Assembly: GCA_902619805.1 (NCBI GenBank)
Contig: CACNGC010000008.1
Coordinates: forward strand, 16,627 to 80,626
Source of the DNA: an uncultured SAR116 cluster alpha proteobacterium
GTDB taxonomy: Bacteria > Pseudomonadota > Alphaproteobacteria > Puniceispirillales > Marisalimonadaceae
Direction of reading: 5' to 3'
DNA length: 64,000 nt
Positions 53,439-62,354 of this stretch are shown here, piece after piece; position 1 is the first letter of the stretch, and the number at the start of each line of letters is the position of its first letter. The notes below the pieces were generated by a model. It was not told where the DNA came from. It ran no database searches and was given only the letters and a program-made list of their open reading frames with translations. Both the position numbers and the translations under genes were made by a program.

Positions 53439-54248
53439 TTAATTAGGATTTTTCCTAATTGATTCATATAGAACAATTCCTGTAGATACAGCTAAATTAA
53501 GGCTATCTGATTTACCTAGCATTGGTATTTTAATCAATTGATCACAATTATTGATTAATTCATCTGACAAACCATTTTGCTCATTACCCATGGCTAAAAC
53601 AAAAGGTGTTTTCCAATTAGCCTTTGTGTAATTGGAAACTTCCTTTAATGAAGTTCCAATCAAACTAATATTTTTATTAGACTTCCATTTTAAAAACAGT
53701 TCAAGATTAGAAGCTATAATGTTTATGTTAAAAATAGCTCCCATACTCGCCCTTACTGCTTCATATGAAAAAGGGTCTGTGCATTCATTAAGTAGAACGC
53801 AGTCACTAGCTCCCATACCATCCATAGTCCTTAGTATTGTACCTAAATTACCAGGATCCCTTACATTTTCAAGAGCAACAATGCGTTTATTATCAACGGA
53901 ATTAGAAAGACGATGCCATTTTTGTGTAAAAACACCTAATACATTTTGAGGGTTATCTTTATGTGACAATTTAGATAATATTTGAGTAGATACTGCTATT
54001 GTATCTGCACCTAATGAAGTTGTGTCATTTAATAAATCATTTATAGCTAAATTATCTTTGTTATCCTTATTGAATAATAAATATTTAATTTCCCAATTAT
54101 TCTCCAGAGCTTCTTTGCAAATTCGAACACCTTCTGCTACAAATAGATTCAAATCTCTTCTATATTTACGATGATATAAACTATTTATTAATTTAACTTT
54201 ATCATTAGTTAAACTAGAAATTTCATATTGTTTTCCAGAAACAACCAA
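53439..54248 (-). CDS. TrmH/SpoU-family RNA 2'-O-methyltransferase
   Basis: A 269-residue SPOUT methyltransferase. Substrate-binding N-terminal part (KVKLINSLYHRKYRRDLNLFVAEG), then motif 1 ALENVRDPGNLGTILRT, motif 2 LAMGNEQNGLS, and motif 3 KIPMLGKSDSLNLAVSTGIVLYE of the knotted fold. It methylates a ribose in rRNA or tRNA. The start is TTG at 54248 with AGGAAA upstream. It lies 10 bases behind sufE in the same direction. Confidence 0.87.
   Translation of the reverse strand: MVVSGKQYEISSLTNDKVKLINSLYHRKYRRDLNLFVAEGVRICKEALENNWEIKYLLFNKDNKDNLAINDLLNDTTSLGADTIAVSTQILSKLSHKDNPQNVLGVFTQKWHRLSNSVDNKRIVALENVRDPGNLGTILRTMDGMGASDCVLLNECTDPFSYEAVRASMGAIFNINIIASNLELFLKWKSNKNISLIGTSLKEVSNYTKANWKTPFVLAMGNEQNGLSDELINNCDQLIKIPMLGKSDSLNLAVSTGIVLYESIRKNPN
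53441..53460. terminator. stem-loop at the junction of two convergent genes
   Basis: 53441-53448 and 53453-53460 are perfect reverse complements (8 bp) around a TTTT loop. It starts 7 bases past the methyltransferase stop and lies inside the last codons of the SpoU gene, so it could act as a bidirectional terminator. Poly-U tails are weak on both sides. Confidence 0.4.
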
Positions 54249-54258
54249 ATTGTATTTC

Positions 54259-54675
54259 CTATGTTAATTTTTCTCGAGCTGATTTTTTAATCGAAGAGAC
54301 AAGTGAAGAAAGACCATTTTTTCTTGTGGGTGATAAGTGATCATTTAATCCTATTTGTTCAAGAAAATTTATATTTGTATCCAGTATTTCTTGAGGTTTT
54401 TTTCCAGAAAAAACCTTTAACATTAGAGCAATGAGTCCCTGAACTATGGCTGCATCACTGTTAGCTAAAAAAGTAATAGTTCCATCTTCGTTATAATATT
54501 TATGAAAATATACTACAGATTGACAGCCTTTCATTTTGTTTTCTTCAGTTTTGAGTACTTCATCCATTTGCGGCACATTTCTTCCCATATCAATTAAATA
54601 TTGATACTTATCTTCCCAAGAATCAAAAAAAGAAAAATCCTCGATTAATTCATTTATTTCATTACTAAAATTCAT
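54259..54675 (-). CDS. sufE: SufE sulfur-acceptor protein
   Basis: A 138-residue SufE. The sulfur-accepting cysteine is Cys51 in MKGCQSVVYF, as in E. coli SufE, followed by the DAAIVQGLIALML stretch. It takes persulfide sulfur from SufS and passes it to the SufBCD scaffold during Fe-S cluster assembly. No suf genes are next to it. It is co-directional with and 10 bases ahead of the RNA methyltransferase gene. Confidence 0.92.
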   Translation of the reverse strand: MNFSNEINELIEDFSFFDSWEDKYQYLIDMGRNVPQMDEVLKTEENKMKGCQSVVYFHKYYNEDGTITFLANSDAAIVQGLIALMLKVFSGKKPQEILDTNINFLEQIGLNDHLSPTRKNGLSSLVSSIKKSAREKLT

Positions 54676-54725
54676 CTAAAAATACTCATTCGTTGACTTA
54701 AGTTATTAATTAAACTCAATTGTAT

Positions 54726-54760
54726 AACAAATCAAGAACGTAAGCTTGATTTGTTTTTTA
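54726..54760 (+). terminator. Rho-independent-like terminator with no clear upstream plus-strand gene
   Basis: 54726-54736 pairs perfectly with 54745-54755 (11 bp) around an 8-base loop, followed by a T-run (about 6 T). This is the shape of an intrinsic terminator on the plus strand. It lies between the divergent sufE and the GT39 gene, so it cannot end an annotated gene. It could close a short RNA or attenuate transcription into the gene at 54830. Confidence 0.5.
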
Positions 54761-54829
54761 AATACTTAGCCACAATAATATTGTAATTTTATTAAATATA
54801 GAATAATTTACTAAAAGCTGGAGATCGGA

Positions 54830-56317
54830 ATGTTGTCACTCCGTAACAAGAGAGAAGGCTTTACCTTACTTAATACCCCTATAGTTCTTTTTATATTAAT
54901 AATCATAACTATTTTAAGGATATATTCTTTATATGTAAGCCCGATAGAATTGTCTGTTGATGAAGCACAATACTGGCATTGGTCAAGAAATTTAGACTTT
55001 GGCTATTTTACGAAACCACCATTAATAGCATGGTTAATTGGGTTTTCGACTTTTATTTTTGGAAATGAAGAATGGGCAGTAAGATTTTTTTCACCCATAA
55101 TACATTTATTAATTTCCTTAGTTTTATGGGGAACCGCTAAATTTGCATTTGGATCAAACTCTGGAAAAATTGCAGCTTTAATTTGGATATTTACACCAGC
55201 AGCTTCTTTAGGTGGATTTATAATTTCAACTGATACTCCGCTTTTGTTATTTTGGTCTTTATCTTTATTATTTTTATTAATTTCGTTGAGACAAAATTCC
55301 AGCTTTACATCTTTATTTGTAGGTGTTTTTCTTGGGTTTGCATTTTTATCCAAATATGCTGCTTTATATTTTTTTGTTTTCTTTGTTATATGGTGGCTTA
55401 TTTACGACCGAAATACATTTTTAAGTATTAAAAACATATTAGTCATATTTTTTACGAGCTTTTTGATAGCAAGCACCAATTTATACTGGAATTATTTAAA
55501 TGATTTTGCAACGGTAAATCATACTATTTCAAATGCAAATCTTTCAGTAATAACTCTTAACTATAATAATGTGATTGATTTTTTATCGTCTCAATTTTTT
55601 GTCTTTGGGCCGTTCTTATTTTTGTTATATCTTTTAGTTATAATAAATAGCTTTTTTAAAAATCGAGAGATAAGCCTATTCGCTATGATTTCTTTTCCTA
55701 TAATTATCCTAATTACAATTCAAAGTTTTTTAAAAATTGCAAATGCTAACTGGGCAGTTACCGCTTATGTAGGTGCAACTCTAGTCATAAGTTACTATGT
55801 AAACATAACACGAAGTGCTACCTTTAAAATATTTTTTTATTTGGGTCTTTTTTTAAATATTGCTATCTCAGCATATATATTAATGATTACAATCAATGGA
55901 AGTTTTTACCCATTAGATTTAAAATCTAATCCACTAAGAAAAAATTTAGGATTTGAAAACCTAGCTTCAAAAATTCATGAAACATTTAGGGAGGAAAGAG
56001 TATCAAAAATAATTTTTGAAAAAAGAGGGGATATCTCTAGGTTTAATTATTACCTAAATAGACAAGACAACGATTTGGAAAATAAAATTTTTATAAAAAC
56101 AAATAGCTTAATTCCTGGTAATTTCTATGAATCTAATTTTAATTTCAACGTAATCAATAAAACTAAAGGTGAAAAAATATTAATTGTAAAAAATGTTCCT
56201 GATGTAACAAAGAACTACTATGATCTAAATGAAATTAAATTAATTAAAATTATCTCTACAAAAACAATTAAAAATTTAAAACGTACATATTATCTATATG
56301 TAGGAAAAATAAGATGA
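54830..56317 (+). CDS. GT39-type membrane glycosyltransferase
   Basis: A 495-residue membrane protein with about 9-11 helices, of the GT39/ArnT-like (PMT_2) group. The DEAQYWHWSRNLDFGYFTKPPL motif in the first periplasmic loop is the catalytic signature. The helical part is followed by a soluble C-terminal domain from about residue 370. It uses a lipid-linked sugar donor and modifies lipid A, glycans or proteins on the periplasmic side. Acceptor unknown. Its stop is 3 bases from the stop of the convergent mntR gene. Confidence 0.87.
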   Translation: MLSLRNKREGFTLLNTPIVLFILIIITILRIYSLYVSPIELSVDEAQYWHWSRNLDFGYFTKPPLIAWLIGFSTFIFGNEEWAVRFFSPIIHLLISLVLWGTAKFAFGSNSGKIAALIWIFTPAASLGGFIISTDTPLLLFWSLSLLFLLISLRQNSSFTSLFVGVFLGFAFLSKYAALYFFVFFVIWWLIYDRNTFLSIKNILVIFFTSFLIASTNLYWNYLNDFATVNHTISNANLSVITLNYNNVIDFLSSQFFVFGPFLFLLYLLVIINSFFKNREISLFAMISFPIIILITIQSFLKIANANWAVTAYVGATLVISYYVNITRSATFKIFFYLGLFLNIAISAYILMITINGSFYPLDLKSNPLRKNLGFENLASKIHETFREERVSKIIFEKRGDISRFNYYLNRQDNDLENKIFIKTNSLIPGNFYESNFNFNVINKTKGEKILIVKNVPDVTKNYYDLNEIKLIKIISTKTIKNLKRTYYLYVGKIR

Positions 56318-56320
56318 ACT

Positions 56321-56734
56321 TTAAGTTTTATTGAATTTTTCAAAAACAGTTAAAGTCACTGCACTAACATGATGCTCTAAACCTTCAGCATCATTTTTAG
56401 CAACATCTTCATTTACACCAATTTTAATTAAAAAGTTATAAACAATTTCATGTCTTTTTTTACAATAATCCGCCAATAATTTTCCTTTTTCAGTTAAAAA
56501 AATAGATCTATAAGGCCTGCTTTCTACTAAACCTTCTCTTACCAAGCGCCTAATAATACTATTAACGGTTGGGCCAGTTACTCCAAAGTGTTTTGCTAAG
56601 TCGACAGCTCTTGCTTCCCCAGTTTCTCTAATTAAATCTGCTATCATTTCAGTGTAATCTTCAGCTGTTTCTGTATTTCTAGCATTCCTAACTTGAGCAA
56701 ACCTATCAGAATTAATTTCAATTTCATTAATCAT
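56321..56734 (-). CDS. mntR: MntR-type (DtxR family) metal-dependent regulator
   Basis: A 137-residue DtxR-family repressor. Winged helix with recognition region HFGVTGPTVNSIIRRLVREGLV (50-70), then the helical dimer domain with likely Mn ligands (EGLEHHVS, His121/His122 and nearby Glu). Alphaproteobacterial MntR controls manganese uptake. The ATG at 56734 has AGGAG 8 bases upstream; a TTG two codons earlier is less likely. A perfect 14-base palindrome lies 18 bases upstream of the start and may be its own operator. No manganese transporter is visible here. Confidence 0.85.
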   Translation of the reverse strand: MINEIEINSDRFAQVRNARNTETAEDYTEMIADLIRETGEARAVDLAKHFGVTGPTVNSIIRRLVREGLVESRPYRSIFLTEKGKLLADYCKKRHEIVYNFLIKIGVNEDVAKNDAEGLEHHVSAVTLTVFEKFNKT

Positions 56735-56751
56735 AAACAAAGCTCCTAAAG

Positions 56752-56765
56752 TTAGCTTAAGCTAA
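56752..56765. promoter_or_regulatory. Perfect palindrome upstream of mntR, candidate operator
   Basis: TTAGCTTAAGCTAA is a perfect 14-base palindrome starting 18 bases upstream of the mntR ATG and within the gap to the divergent DUF1244 gene. Next to it on the mntR side of transcription is a TATATT hexamer that could be the -10 box. DtxR-type proteins bind such inverted repeats, so it is likely bound by MntR itself. Confidence 0.6.
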
Positions 56766-56861
56766 TATAATTTTTAATATTTTACAAATTTTTAATTCAT
56801 TTGTCTTTATATTGAATTTAGATTAAAAAATTATTTATATTTTTTAAAATAAGGTAATGAT

Positions 56862-57161
56862 ATGAAACCTGAACAAAAAACAAAAATTGAATCTATTGTT
56901 TTTAAAAAACTTATAGAGCATCTTCAAAACAGGACTGATGTTCAGAATATTGATCTAATGAATTTAAGTGGTTTTTGTAGAAATTGCTTGTCAAGATGGT
57001 ACTTAGAGGCAGCCGAAGAAACTGGTTTAAAAGTAGATAAAGACTACGCTAGAGAAATAGTATACGGTATGCCACATTCAGTCTGGAAAGAAAAATACCA
57101 AACTGATGCAGATGAAGATAAAAAAAATAAATTTGAAAACTCTATTACCAAAGATCACTGA
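56862..57161 (+). CDS. DUF1244 family protein
   Basis: A 99-residue protein of the DUF1244 family, of unknown function. Signature: MNLSGFCRNCLSRWYLEAAEETG (48-70) with two Cys, then REIVYGMPHSVWKEKYQ. The Cys pair may bind metal. A Lys/Asp-rich tail follows. It has no membrane segment. Ribosome site AAGG is 8-11 bases upstream of the ATG. The gapR gene begins one base after its TGA, a typical alphaproteobacterial pairing. Confidence 0.85.
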   Translation: MKPEQKTKIESIVFKKLIEHLQNRTDVQNIDLMNLSGFCRNCLSRWYLEAAEETGLKVDKDYAREIVYGMPHSVWKEKYQTDADEDKKNKFENSITKDH

Positions 57162-57162
57162 C

Positions 57163-57429
57163 ATGGATGAAAAATCAAAAAATAACCAAGAAACGATTCA
57201 AAAAGTTGATGATAAACTTAAGAGTTTTATAGAGAGACTTGAAAGGCTATCAGAAGAAAAAAATAATATAAATTTTGATATTAAAGAAGTTTTTTCTGAA
57301 GCAAAATCAAGTGGGTATGACACAACAATAATGAGAAAAATATTAGCTCTTCGTAAAATGGATATTGACGAAAGACTTGAACAAGAAACATTGTTAAAAA
57401 CTTATAAAAATGCACTAGGTATCTATTAA
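57163..57429 (+). CDS. gapR: GapR-type nucleoid-associated protein (DUF2312)
   Basis: An 88-residue helical protein of the GapR family. LKSFIERLERLSEEKNNINFDIKEVFSEAKSSGYDTTIMRKILALRKMD is the complete family core; in Caulobacter GapR binds overtwisted A+T-rich DNA ahead of polymerases. Start at 57163 is preferred because it falls one base after the DUF1244 stop; a longer frame would overlap it by 56 bases. The pyrF start follows 3 bases after the stop. Confidence 0.9.
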   Translation: MDEKSKNNQETIQKVDDKLKSFIERLERLSEEKNNINFDIKEVFSEAKSSGYDTTIMRKILALRKMDIDERLEQETLLKTYKNALGIY

Positions 57430-57432
57430 TAG

Positions 57433-58341
57433 ATGATCAATCATTTTGGTGACAGACTTGTAGAACAAATAAGAAAGTATAAATCTTTTTTATGTCTTGG
57501 TATTGATCCTCATCTAGATTTAATTCCAGAAATATTCAATGAAAATGGAACTATTAATAATATTAAAATAGTTGAAACATTTTGTTTTTCGTTGCTAGAG
57601 GCAGTTATTGATAAAGTTCCAGCGGTAAAACCACAGATTGCATTATTTGAACAATTAGGACCAGAAGGGATGATCTTATTATCATCTTTATGTAAATATG
57701 CACATTCTAAAGGTTTTTTAATTATAATGGACGCAAAAAGAGGTGATATAGGTAGCACTAGCAAAGCATATGCAAATGCTTATCTTGGTCAAAATGCCCC
57801 ATTCCCTAGTGATGCACTAACTGTAAATCCTTGGTTAGGACTTGATAGTCTCGAGCCCTTTTTTAGTAAAGCGCAAGATACTGGATCAGGTTTATTTATT
57901 TTAGTTCATACTAGTAATAAAGGTTCACATGATATTCAAGAGATTTTAATTAATCGAGATTTAAAATGTTATGAACACTTAGCCAATATAGTTAAACCAG
58001 TCATTGAAAAAAATAACGGTCAATCAGGATTATCCTCTATTGGCATTGTCTCTGGTGCCACCTATAAGGAACAAGCAATATCTTTAAGAAAAACATTACC
58101 AAGTGCACCTTTTTTAATTCCAGGATATGGAGCCCAAGGGGCCTCTGCTTCTGAAGCTTGCGCCCCACTAATTAAAGACCAAAGTTATTTTGGACTAAAA
58201 AATTTTGGATTGATAAATGCGTCAAGAAGTGTGTTATTTCCAAAGAATTCATATTCAGTGGACAGTATCGAAGAATGGCAGAATATAATATTAACAGAAT
58301 TAGAAAAAACAAATGAAATACTTATTAATACACAAATATAA
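57433..58341 (+). CDS. pyrF: Orotidine 5'-phosphate decarboxylase, type 2
   Basis: A 302-residue OMP decarboxylase of the type 2 (PyrF subfamily 2) kind. CLGIDPHLDL at the N-terminus, catalytic DAKRGDIGST with Asp100, Lys102 and Asp105, SALTVNPWLGLDSL, and the phosphate loop LIPGYGAQGA. It makes UMP in de novo pyrimidine synthesis. In the same run as DUF1244, gapR and queF. Another pyrimidine gene, pyrC, lies at the right edge of the window. Confidence 0.93.
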   Translation: MINHFGDRLVEQIRKYKSFLCLGIDPHLDLIPEIFNENGTINNIKIVETFCFSLLEAVIDKVPAVKPQIALFEQLGPEGMILLSSLCKYAHSKGFLIIMDAKRGDIGSTSKAYANAYLGQNAPFPSDALTVNPWLGLDSLEPFFSKAQDTGSGLFILVHTSNKGSHDIQEILINRDLKCYEHLANIVKPVIEKNNGQSGLSSIGIVSGATYKEQAISLRKTLPSAPFLIPGYGAQGASASEACAPLIKDQSYFGLKNFGLINASRSVLFPKNSYSVDSIEEWQNIILTELEKTNEILINTQI

Positions 58342-58353
58342 GAAAGTTAATTA

Positions 58354-58812
58354 ATGACAAAACCAAATCAGCTTGACGCACTGGGTAATAAAAGTAATAT
58401 TCCAAATCATCCCAACAAAAATGTTCTTGAAAAAATAAGTAATCCAAAGATTGGAGTTAATTATTCAATACGATTAACTTGTCCAGAATTTACATCTATA
58501 TGCCCTGTTACTTCTCAACCAGATTTTGCTTATATAATTTTAGATTATGTACCAAATAAATTTATAGTAGAGAGCAAATCATTTAAATTATATCTATTAG
58601 GTTACAGGAATCACGGCGCATTTCATGAGGATTGCACAATATCACTTGCTCAAGATATAATTGATCTTTTATCACCTAAATGGCTGAGAATAGGTGGTTA
58701 TTGGTATCCAAGAGGTGGTATTCCAATTGACATTTTTTGGCAAACTGGGGAAAAACCAGAACATCTATTTTTACCTGATCATGATGTTCCAAATTATAAA
58801 GGTAGAGGATAA
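58354..58812 (+). CDS. queF: NADPH-dependent preQ0 reductase
   Basis: A 152-residue unimodular QueF, which reduces 7-cyano-7-deazaguanine to preQ1 in queuosine synthesis. The nucleophile is Cys50 in [14 protein letters not shown]; Asp57 and the [21 protein letters not shown] motif complete the site. Starts 12 bases behind pyrF on the same strand. Other queuosine genes are not in the window. Confidence 0.93.
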   Translation: MTKPNQLDALGNKSNIPNHPNKNVLEKISNPKIGVNYSIRLTCPEFTSICPVTSQPDFAYIILDYVPNKFIVESKSFKLYLLGYRNHGAFHEDCTISLAQDIIDLLSPKWLRIGGYWYPRGGIPIDIFWQTGEKPEHLFLPDHDVPNYKGRG

Positions 58813-58866
58813 AGAAATTATTTAATCTTAGATAAGGTAATATTGATAAATTTATAAGGAAATGGA

Positions 58867-60081
58867 ATGTTCTCAAAAAAAGTTGACTGGCAGTTAATCG
58901 TTTTAGTTTGCTCATTGATAATTATTATTATTATGGGAGTTCGCCAGTCTTTAGGTCTCTTTTTAGAACCTATTAGTCAGTTCATGAAAGACGGGAAAGA
59001 ATTTTTTTCTTTTGCAATAGGTTTTCAAGCAATTATATGGGGTGTTGTAACGTTTGGCTTAGGTATATTAATTGATAAATTTGGACCACAAAAAATTTTG
59101 GCTTTTGGTATCATTAGTTTTGCATCTGGAATTTTTTTAATGAGCAATCCTAACAATCAACTAACATTATTTTCAGCCACTTCATTAATGGGATTTGGAC
59201 TAGGTGGTGCTGGTATGGCCACAATGGTCAGCATTGCAGGTAAGGTAGCACCTACAGAAAAGAGATCGTTTGCAATGGGTTTAATTGCAGCTGCTGCATC
59301 TTTTGGTCAATTTGCAGTGGTTCTGCCTACAATGTGGATGAATAAAATTTTTGGATGGGAAACTAGTTTAATTGTTTTATCTATAATAACAATCTCACTT
59401 TTATTATTATTACCCTTATTAAATAATACAAATGAACAAAACAATAAAAACGACATCTTTAATGATGGATTACAAAACACTATAATTTTCTCAATGAAAG
59501 AGCGTAATTATGTTTTATTGATAATGGGATTTTTTGTATGTGGATTTCATGTAACGTTTATAGGATTACACCTACCAACTGACCTAATGTTTAAAGGTAT
59601 TTCAGCTGAAGTTGCTGGTTGGTCTCTTGCAATTATTGGTGTTACTAACATTCTCGGCACTCTTGGATTTGGGTGGTTAGGAACAAAAGTAAAAAAACCC
59701 ATGCCATTAGCCTTAATATATTTAATGAGGTCAATTACTATAACTATATTTGTTTTATCTCCACCTTCTGCAACTACAGCTATTTTATTTGGTGCTGTAA
59801 TAGGTATTTTATGGTTGGCGACAGTGCCTATGACAAATGCTATAATATTAACATTTATTGGACCAAAATATCTAGCAACATTATCTGGTATTTGTTTTAT
59901 TTGCCATCAATTGGGTGCAGTCTTAGGAGCTTGGCTTGGTGGCCGATTTTTTGATTTGTATGGAAGTTATGAAAATATGTGGTGGCTAAGTGTTGCTCTT
60001 GGTATAATTGCTTTTTTATTAACAATTACTGTAAAAGAAGAACCATTTTTAGTTAATTCAGAAGTTAAACAAACTGGTTAA
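58867..60081 (+). CDS. MFS transporter
   Basis: A 404-residue major facilitator protein with 12 helices. MGVRQSLGLFLEPI and GLGGAGMATMVSIAGKVAPTEKRS lie in the N-terminal half; the second half ends DLYGSYENMWWLSVALG, resembling the monocarboxylate- and oxalate/formate-type group. The substrate is not determined. AAGGAA lies 6-11 bases before the ATG. It overlaps the 3' end of the convergent acetoacetyl-CoA synthetase gene by 4 bases. Confidence 0.88.
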   Translation: MFSKKVDWQLIVLVCSLIIIIIMGVRQSLGLFLEPISQFMKDGKEFFSFAIGFQAIIWGVVTFGLGILIDKFGPQKILAFGIISFASGIFLMSNPNNQLTLFSATSLMGFGLGGAGMATMVSIAGKVAPTEKRSFAMGLIAAAASFGQFAVVLPTMWMNKIFGWETSLIVLSIITISLLLLLPLLNNTNEQNNKNDIFNDGLQNTIIFSMKERNYVLLIMGFFVCGFHVTFIGLHLPTDLMFKGISAEVAGWSLAIIGVTNILGTLGFGWLGTKVKKPMPLALIYLMRSITITIFVLSPPSATTAILFGAVIGILWLATVPMTNAIILTFIGPKYLATLSGICFICHQLGAVLGAWLGGRFFDLYGSYENMWWLSVALGIIAFLLTITVKEEPFLVNSEVKQTG

Positions 60082-62033
60082 GCATTTAGCTCTTTTATAT
60101 TTTTATATTCCTCTAAACATTCGGGATTAGCCAATGCAGTAATATTATTTATTGATTTATTATGAATTAAATCTCTTACTGCAAGTTCTGCTATCTTACC
60201 TGACTTTGTTCTTGGAATGTCCTTAACAGAAATTATCTTTGCTGGAACATGTCTTGGAGAGGCCCCTCTTCTGATTTTAGTCTTGATTTTATCCATTAAT
60301 TCTTCTGTCAAATTAGAATTTTCATTAAGCCTAACAAAAAGCACAACCCTTGTGTCACCTCTCCAAATTTGACCTACAACCAAACCCTCCAGAACTTCTT
60401 CAATTTGTTCAACTTGCCTATAAATTTCAGCTGTGCCAATACGAACTCCTCCTGGATTTAGAGTGGCATCTGATCTACCAAAAATAATAAACCCATCATT
60501 TTCAGTCTTTAAGATATAATCACCATGACACCACACATTCTCATATTTATTAAAGTAAGCGTAGTGATATTTTTCATTATTTTTATCATTCCAGAAGAAT
60601 AATGGCATACTGGGGAAACTTTTAACGCAAACTAACTCTCCTTTCTCATTTTTTAAGGTGTTTGCATTTTCATCATATACATGTACGTCCATTCCTAAAA
60701 TTGGGCCTTGAATTTCCCCTCTTCTTACCACGGATAATGGATTACCACCTATAAAACATCCTACTATATCTGTTCCGCCGGATAAGCTTGCAACCAAAAC
60801 ATCTTTTTTTACATTAGTATAAATATAGTCAAAACTCTCATGGATTAATGGGGAGCCTGTTGAGCCTATTGTCTCTAAATTTTTAAGTTTATATTTACCA
60901 ATTACATTGACATTTTCCTTACTTAATGCATCTATATATTTAGCTGATACACCCATAAAATTTATTTTTTCACTATTAACAAAATCCCACAAAATTTCTG
61001 CATTTGGATAAAACGGTGAACCATCATACAAATAAATTGTAGACTTTAATAATAGACCTGACACAAGCCAATTCCACATCATCCATCCACAAGTAGTAAA
61101 ATAAAACACTCTACTTTGTTTTTTAGCGTTTGAATGCAGTCCCAATTCAACTAAATGTTTTAAGAGGATCCCACCGTTAGAATGAACTATACATTTTGGT
61201 TTTCCAGTAGTACCGCTAGAAAACATGATATATAAGGGATCACTTATATCAAGTGGCTCAAAAAGCATTTCATTTGTTTTATATTGATTTTGAATATAAT
61301 CATATTTTATAAATTTGTTATTTTTATAACTAACTTCAGTTCCCAAAAGAGATACAAAGATAACTCTTTTTAAAGAAGGCAAAGCTTTAACTACATCAGC
61401 TACTTTTTTAGTAATATTAATTTCTTTACCATTATACCAATAACCATCTGTAGTAAGTAAAATTTTTGGTTCTATTTGACCAAATCTGTCTAAAACTCCG
61501 TCTACGCCAAAATCTGGTGAAGCAGAGGAAAAAATTGCCCCTATTGATGAAGTTGCTAACATCATTATTACTGTCTCAGGCATATTAGGCATATAAGCCG
61601 CAACCCTATCTCCTTTAGCAATACCTTGTTTTTTTAAAAAATTTGCTAATGTTGCCACTTGAACTTTTAACTGTTTCCAAGATACTTCTTTTCTTATTTT
61701 ATCTTCAGATTTAAACACAATAGCCGAACCTGAAACATCACCTGAAAGCATGTTTTCAGCATAATTAACCCTGCCATTTGGGAAAAAATTACTTCCAGGC
61801 ATTTGATTTAACGGTTCTATGAATGGTTCTGTACCTTTTGAACCTATGATTTCAAAGAAATCCCAAAGTAATGACCAAAACTCTTCTCTATTTTCTATTG
61901 ACCAACTATGTAAATCAGAAAAATTATCAAGATTTATGTTATATTTTTCATTTATTTTTTTCATAAATTTGTACATCTGAGAAGATTTAGTCCTATCTTC
62001 AGATGGAGACCAAATTATGGGATTAGAAAACAT
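60078..62033 (-). CDS. aacS: Acetoacetyl-CoA synthetase
   Basis: A 651-residue adenylate-forming enzyme of the AacS type, which activates acetoacetate. N-terminal FSNPIIWSPS, MFSSGTTGKPKCIVHSNGG (P-loop), FTTCGWMMWNW, GGTDIVGCFIGG, FGRSDATLNPGGVRIG, and lysine motif PRTKSGKIAE. The length is typical (about 650). The ATG at 62033 matches family N-termini; a GTG at 62057 would add 8 residues. It lies behind the pterin dehydratase and FMN reductase genes, which could place it at the end of aromatic amino acid breakdown. Confidence 0.92.
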   Translation of the reverse strand: MFSNPIIWSPSEDRTKSSQMYKFMKKINEKYNINLDNFSDLHSWSIENREEFWSLLWDFFEIIGSKGTEPFIEPLNQMPGSNFFPNGRVNYAENMLSGDVSGSAIVFKSEDKIRKEVSWKQLKVQVATLANFLKKQGIAKGDRVAAYMPNMPETVIMMLATSSIGAIFSSASPDFGVDGVLDRFGQIEPKILLTTDGYWYNGKEINITKKVADVVKALPSLKRVIFVSLLGTEVSYKNNKFIKYDYIQNQYKTNEMLFEPLDISDPLYIMFSSGTTGKPKCIVHSNGGILLKHLVELGLHSNAKKQSRVFYFTTCGWMMWNWLVSGLLLKSTIYLYDGSPFYPNAEILWDFVNSEKINFMGVSAKYIDALSKENVNVIGKYKLKNLETIGSTGSPLIHESFDYIYTNVKKDVLVASLSGGTDIVGCFIGGNPLSVVRRGEIQGPILGMDVHVYDENANTLKNEKGELVCVKSFPSMPLFFWNDKNNEKYHYAYFNKYENVWCHGDYILKTENDGFIIFGRSDATLNPGGVRIGTAEIYRQVEQIEEVLEGLVVGQIWRGDTRVVLFVRLNENSNLTEELMDKIKTKIRRGASPRHVPAKIISVKDIPRTKSGKIAELAVRDLIHNKSINNITALANPECLEEYKNIKELNA

Positions 62034-62063
62034 TTCTTTTTCTTTAATCAATTTCACAAAAAA

Positions 62064-62354
62064 TTAAGTGTAATTTTTAAAAAAACTATCGGCAAATATA
62101 GCCATTTCATAATCTAATTCTGTAATTCCACCTTTATCATGAGTGGTAAGAGTTATTATAACTTTATTATAAACATTTTCCCATTCAGGATGATGATTTA
62201 TTTGTTCTGCTTTCATAGCAATTCCAGTCATAAAAGAAAAGGCTTGTTTAAAATCTGAGAATTTAAATATCTTACAAAATGCTTCTCTTTCATCAGTAGT
62301 TTTTTCCCAGCCGACCATGTCATCAAATTTATTTTTAATATTCTCACATCCCAT
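62064..62354 (-). CDS. phhB: 4a-hydroxytetrahydrobiopterin dehydratase
   Basis: A 96-residue pterin-4a-carbinolamine dehydratase (PCD/DCoH). The signature NHHPEWENVYNKVIITLTTHD is present, with the active-site His pair, and AFSFMTGIAMKAEQI before it. It recycles the pterin cofactor, usually of phenylalanine hydroxylase, though PCD also occurs alone. The ATG at 62354 is chosen over a TTG two codons upstream; it overlaps the 3' end of the FMN reductase gene by 11 bases. Confidence 0.9.
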   Translation of the reverse strand: MGCENIKNKFDDMVGWEKTTDEREAFCKIFKFSDFKQAFSFMTGIAMKAEQINHHPEWENVYNKVIITLTTHDKGGITELDYEMAIFADSFFKNYT

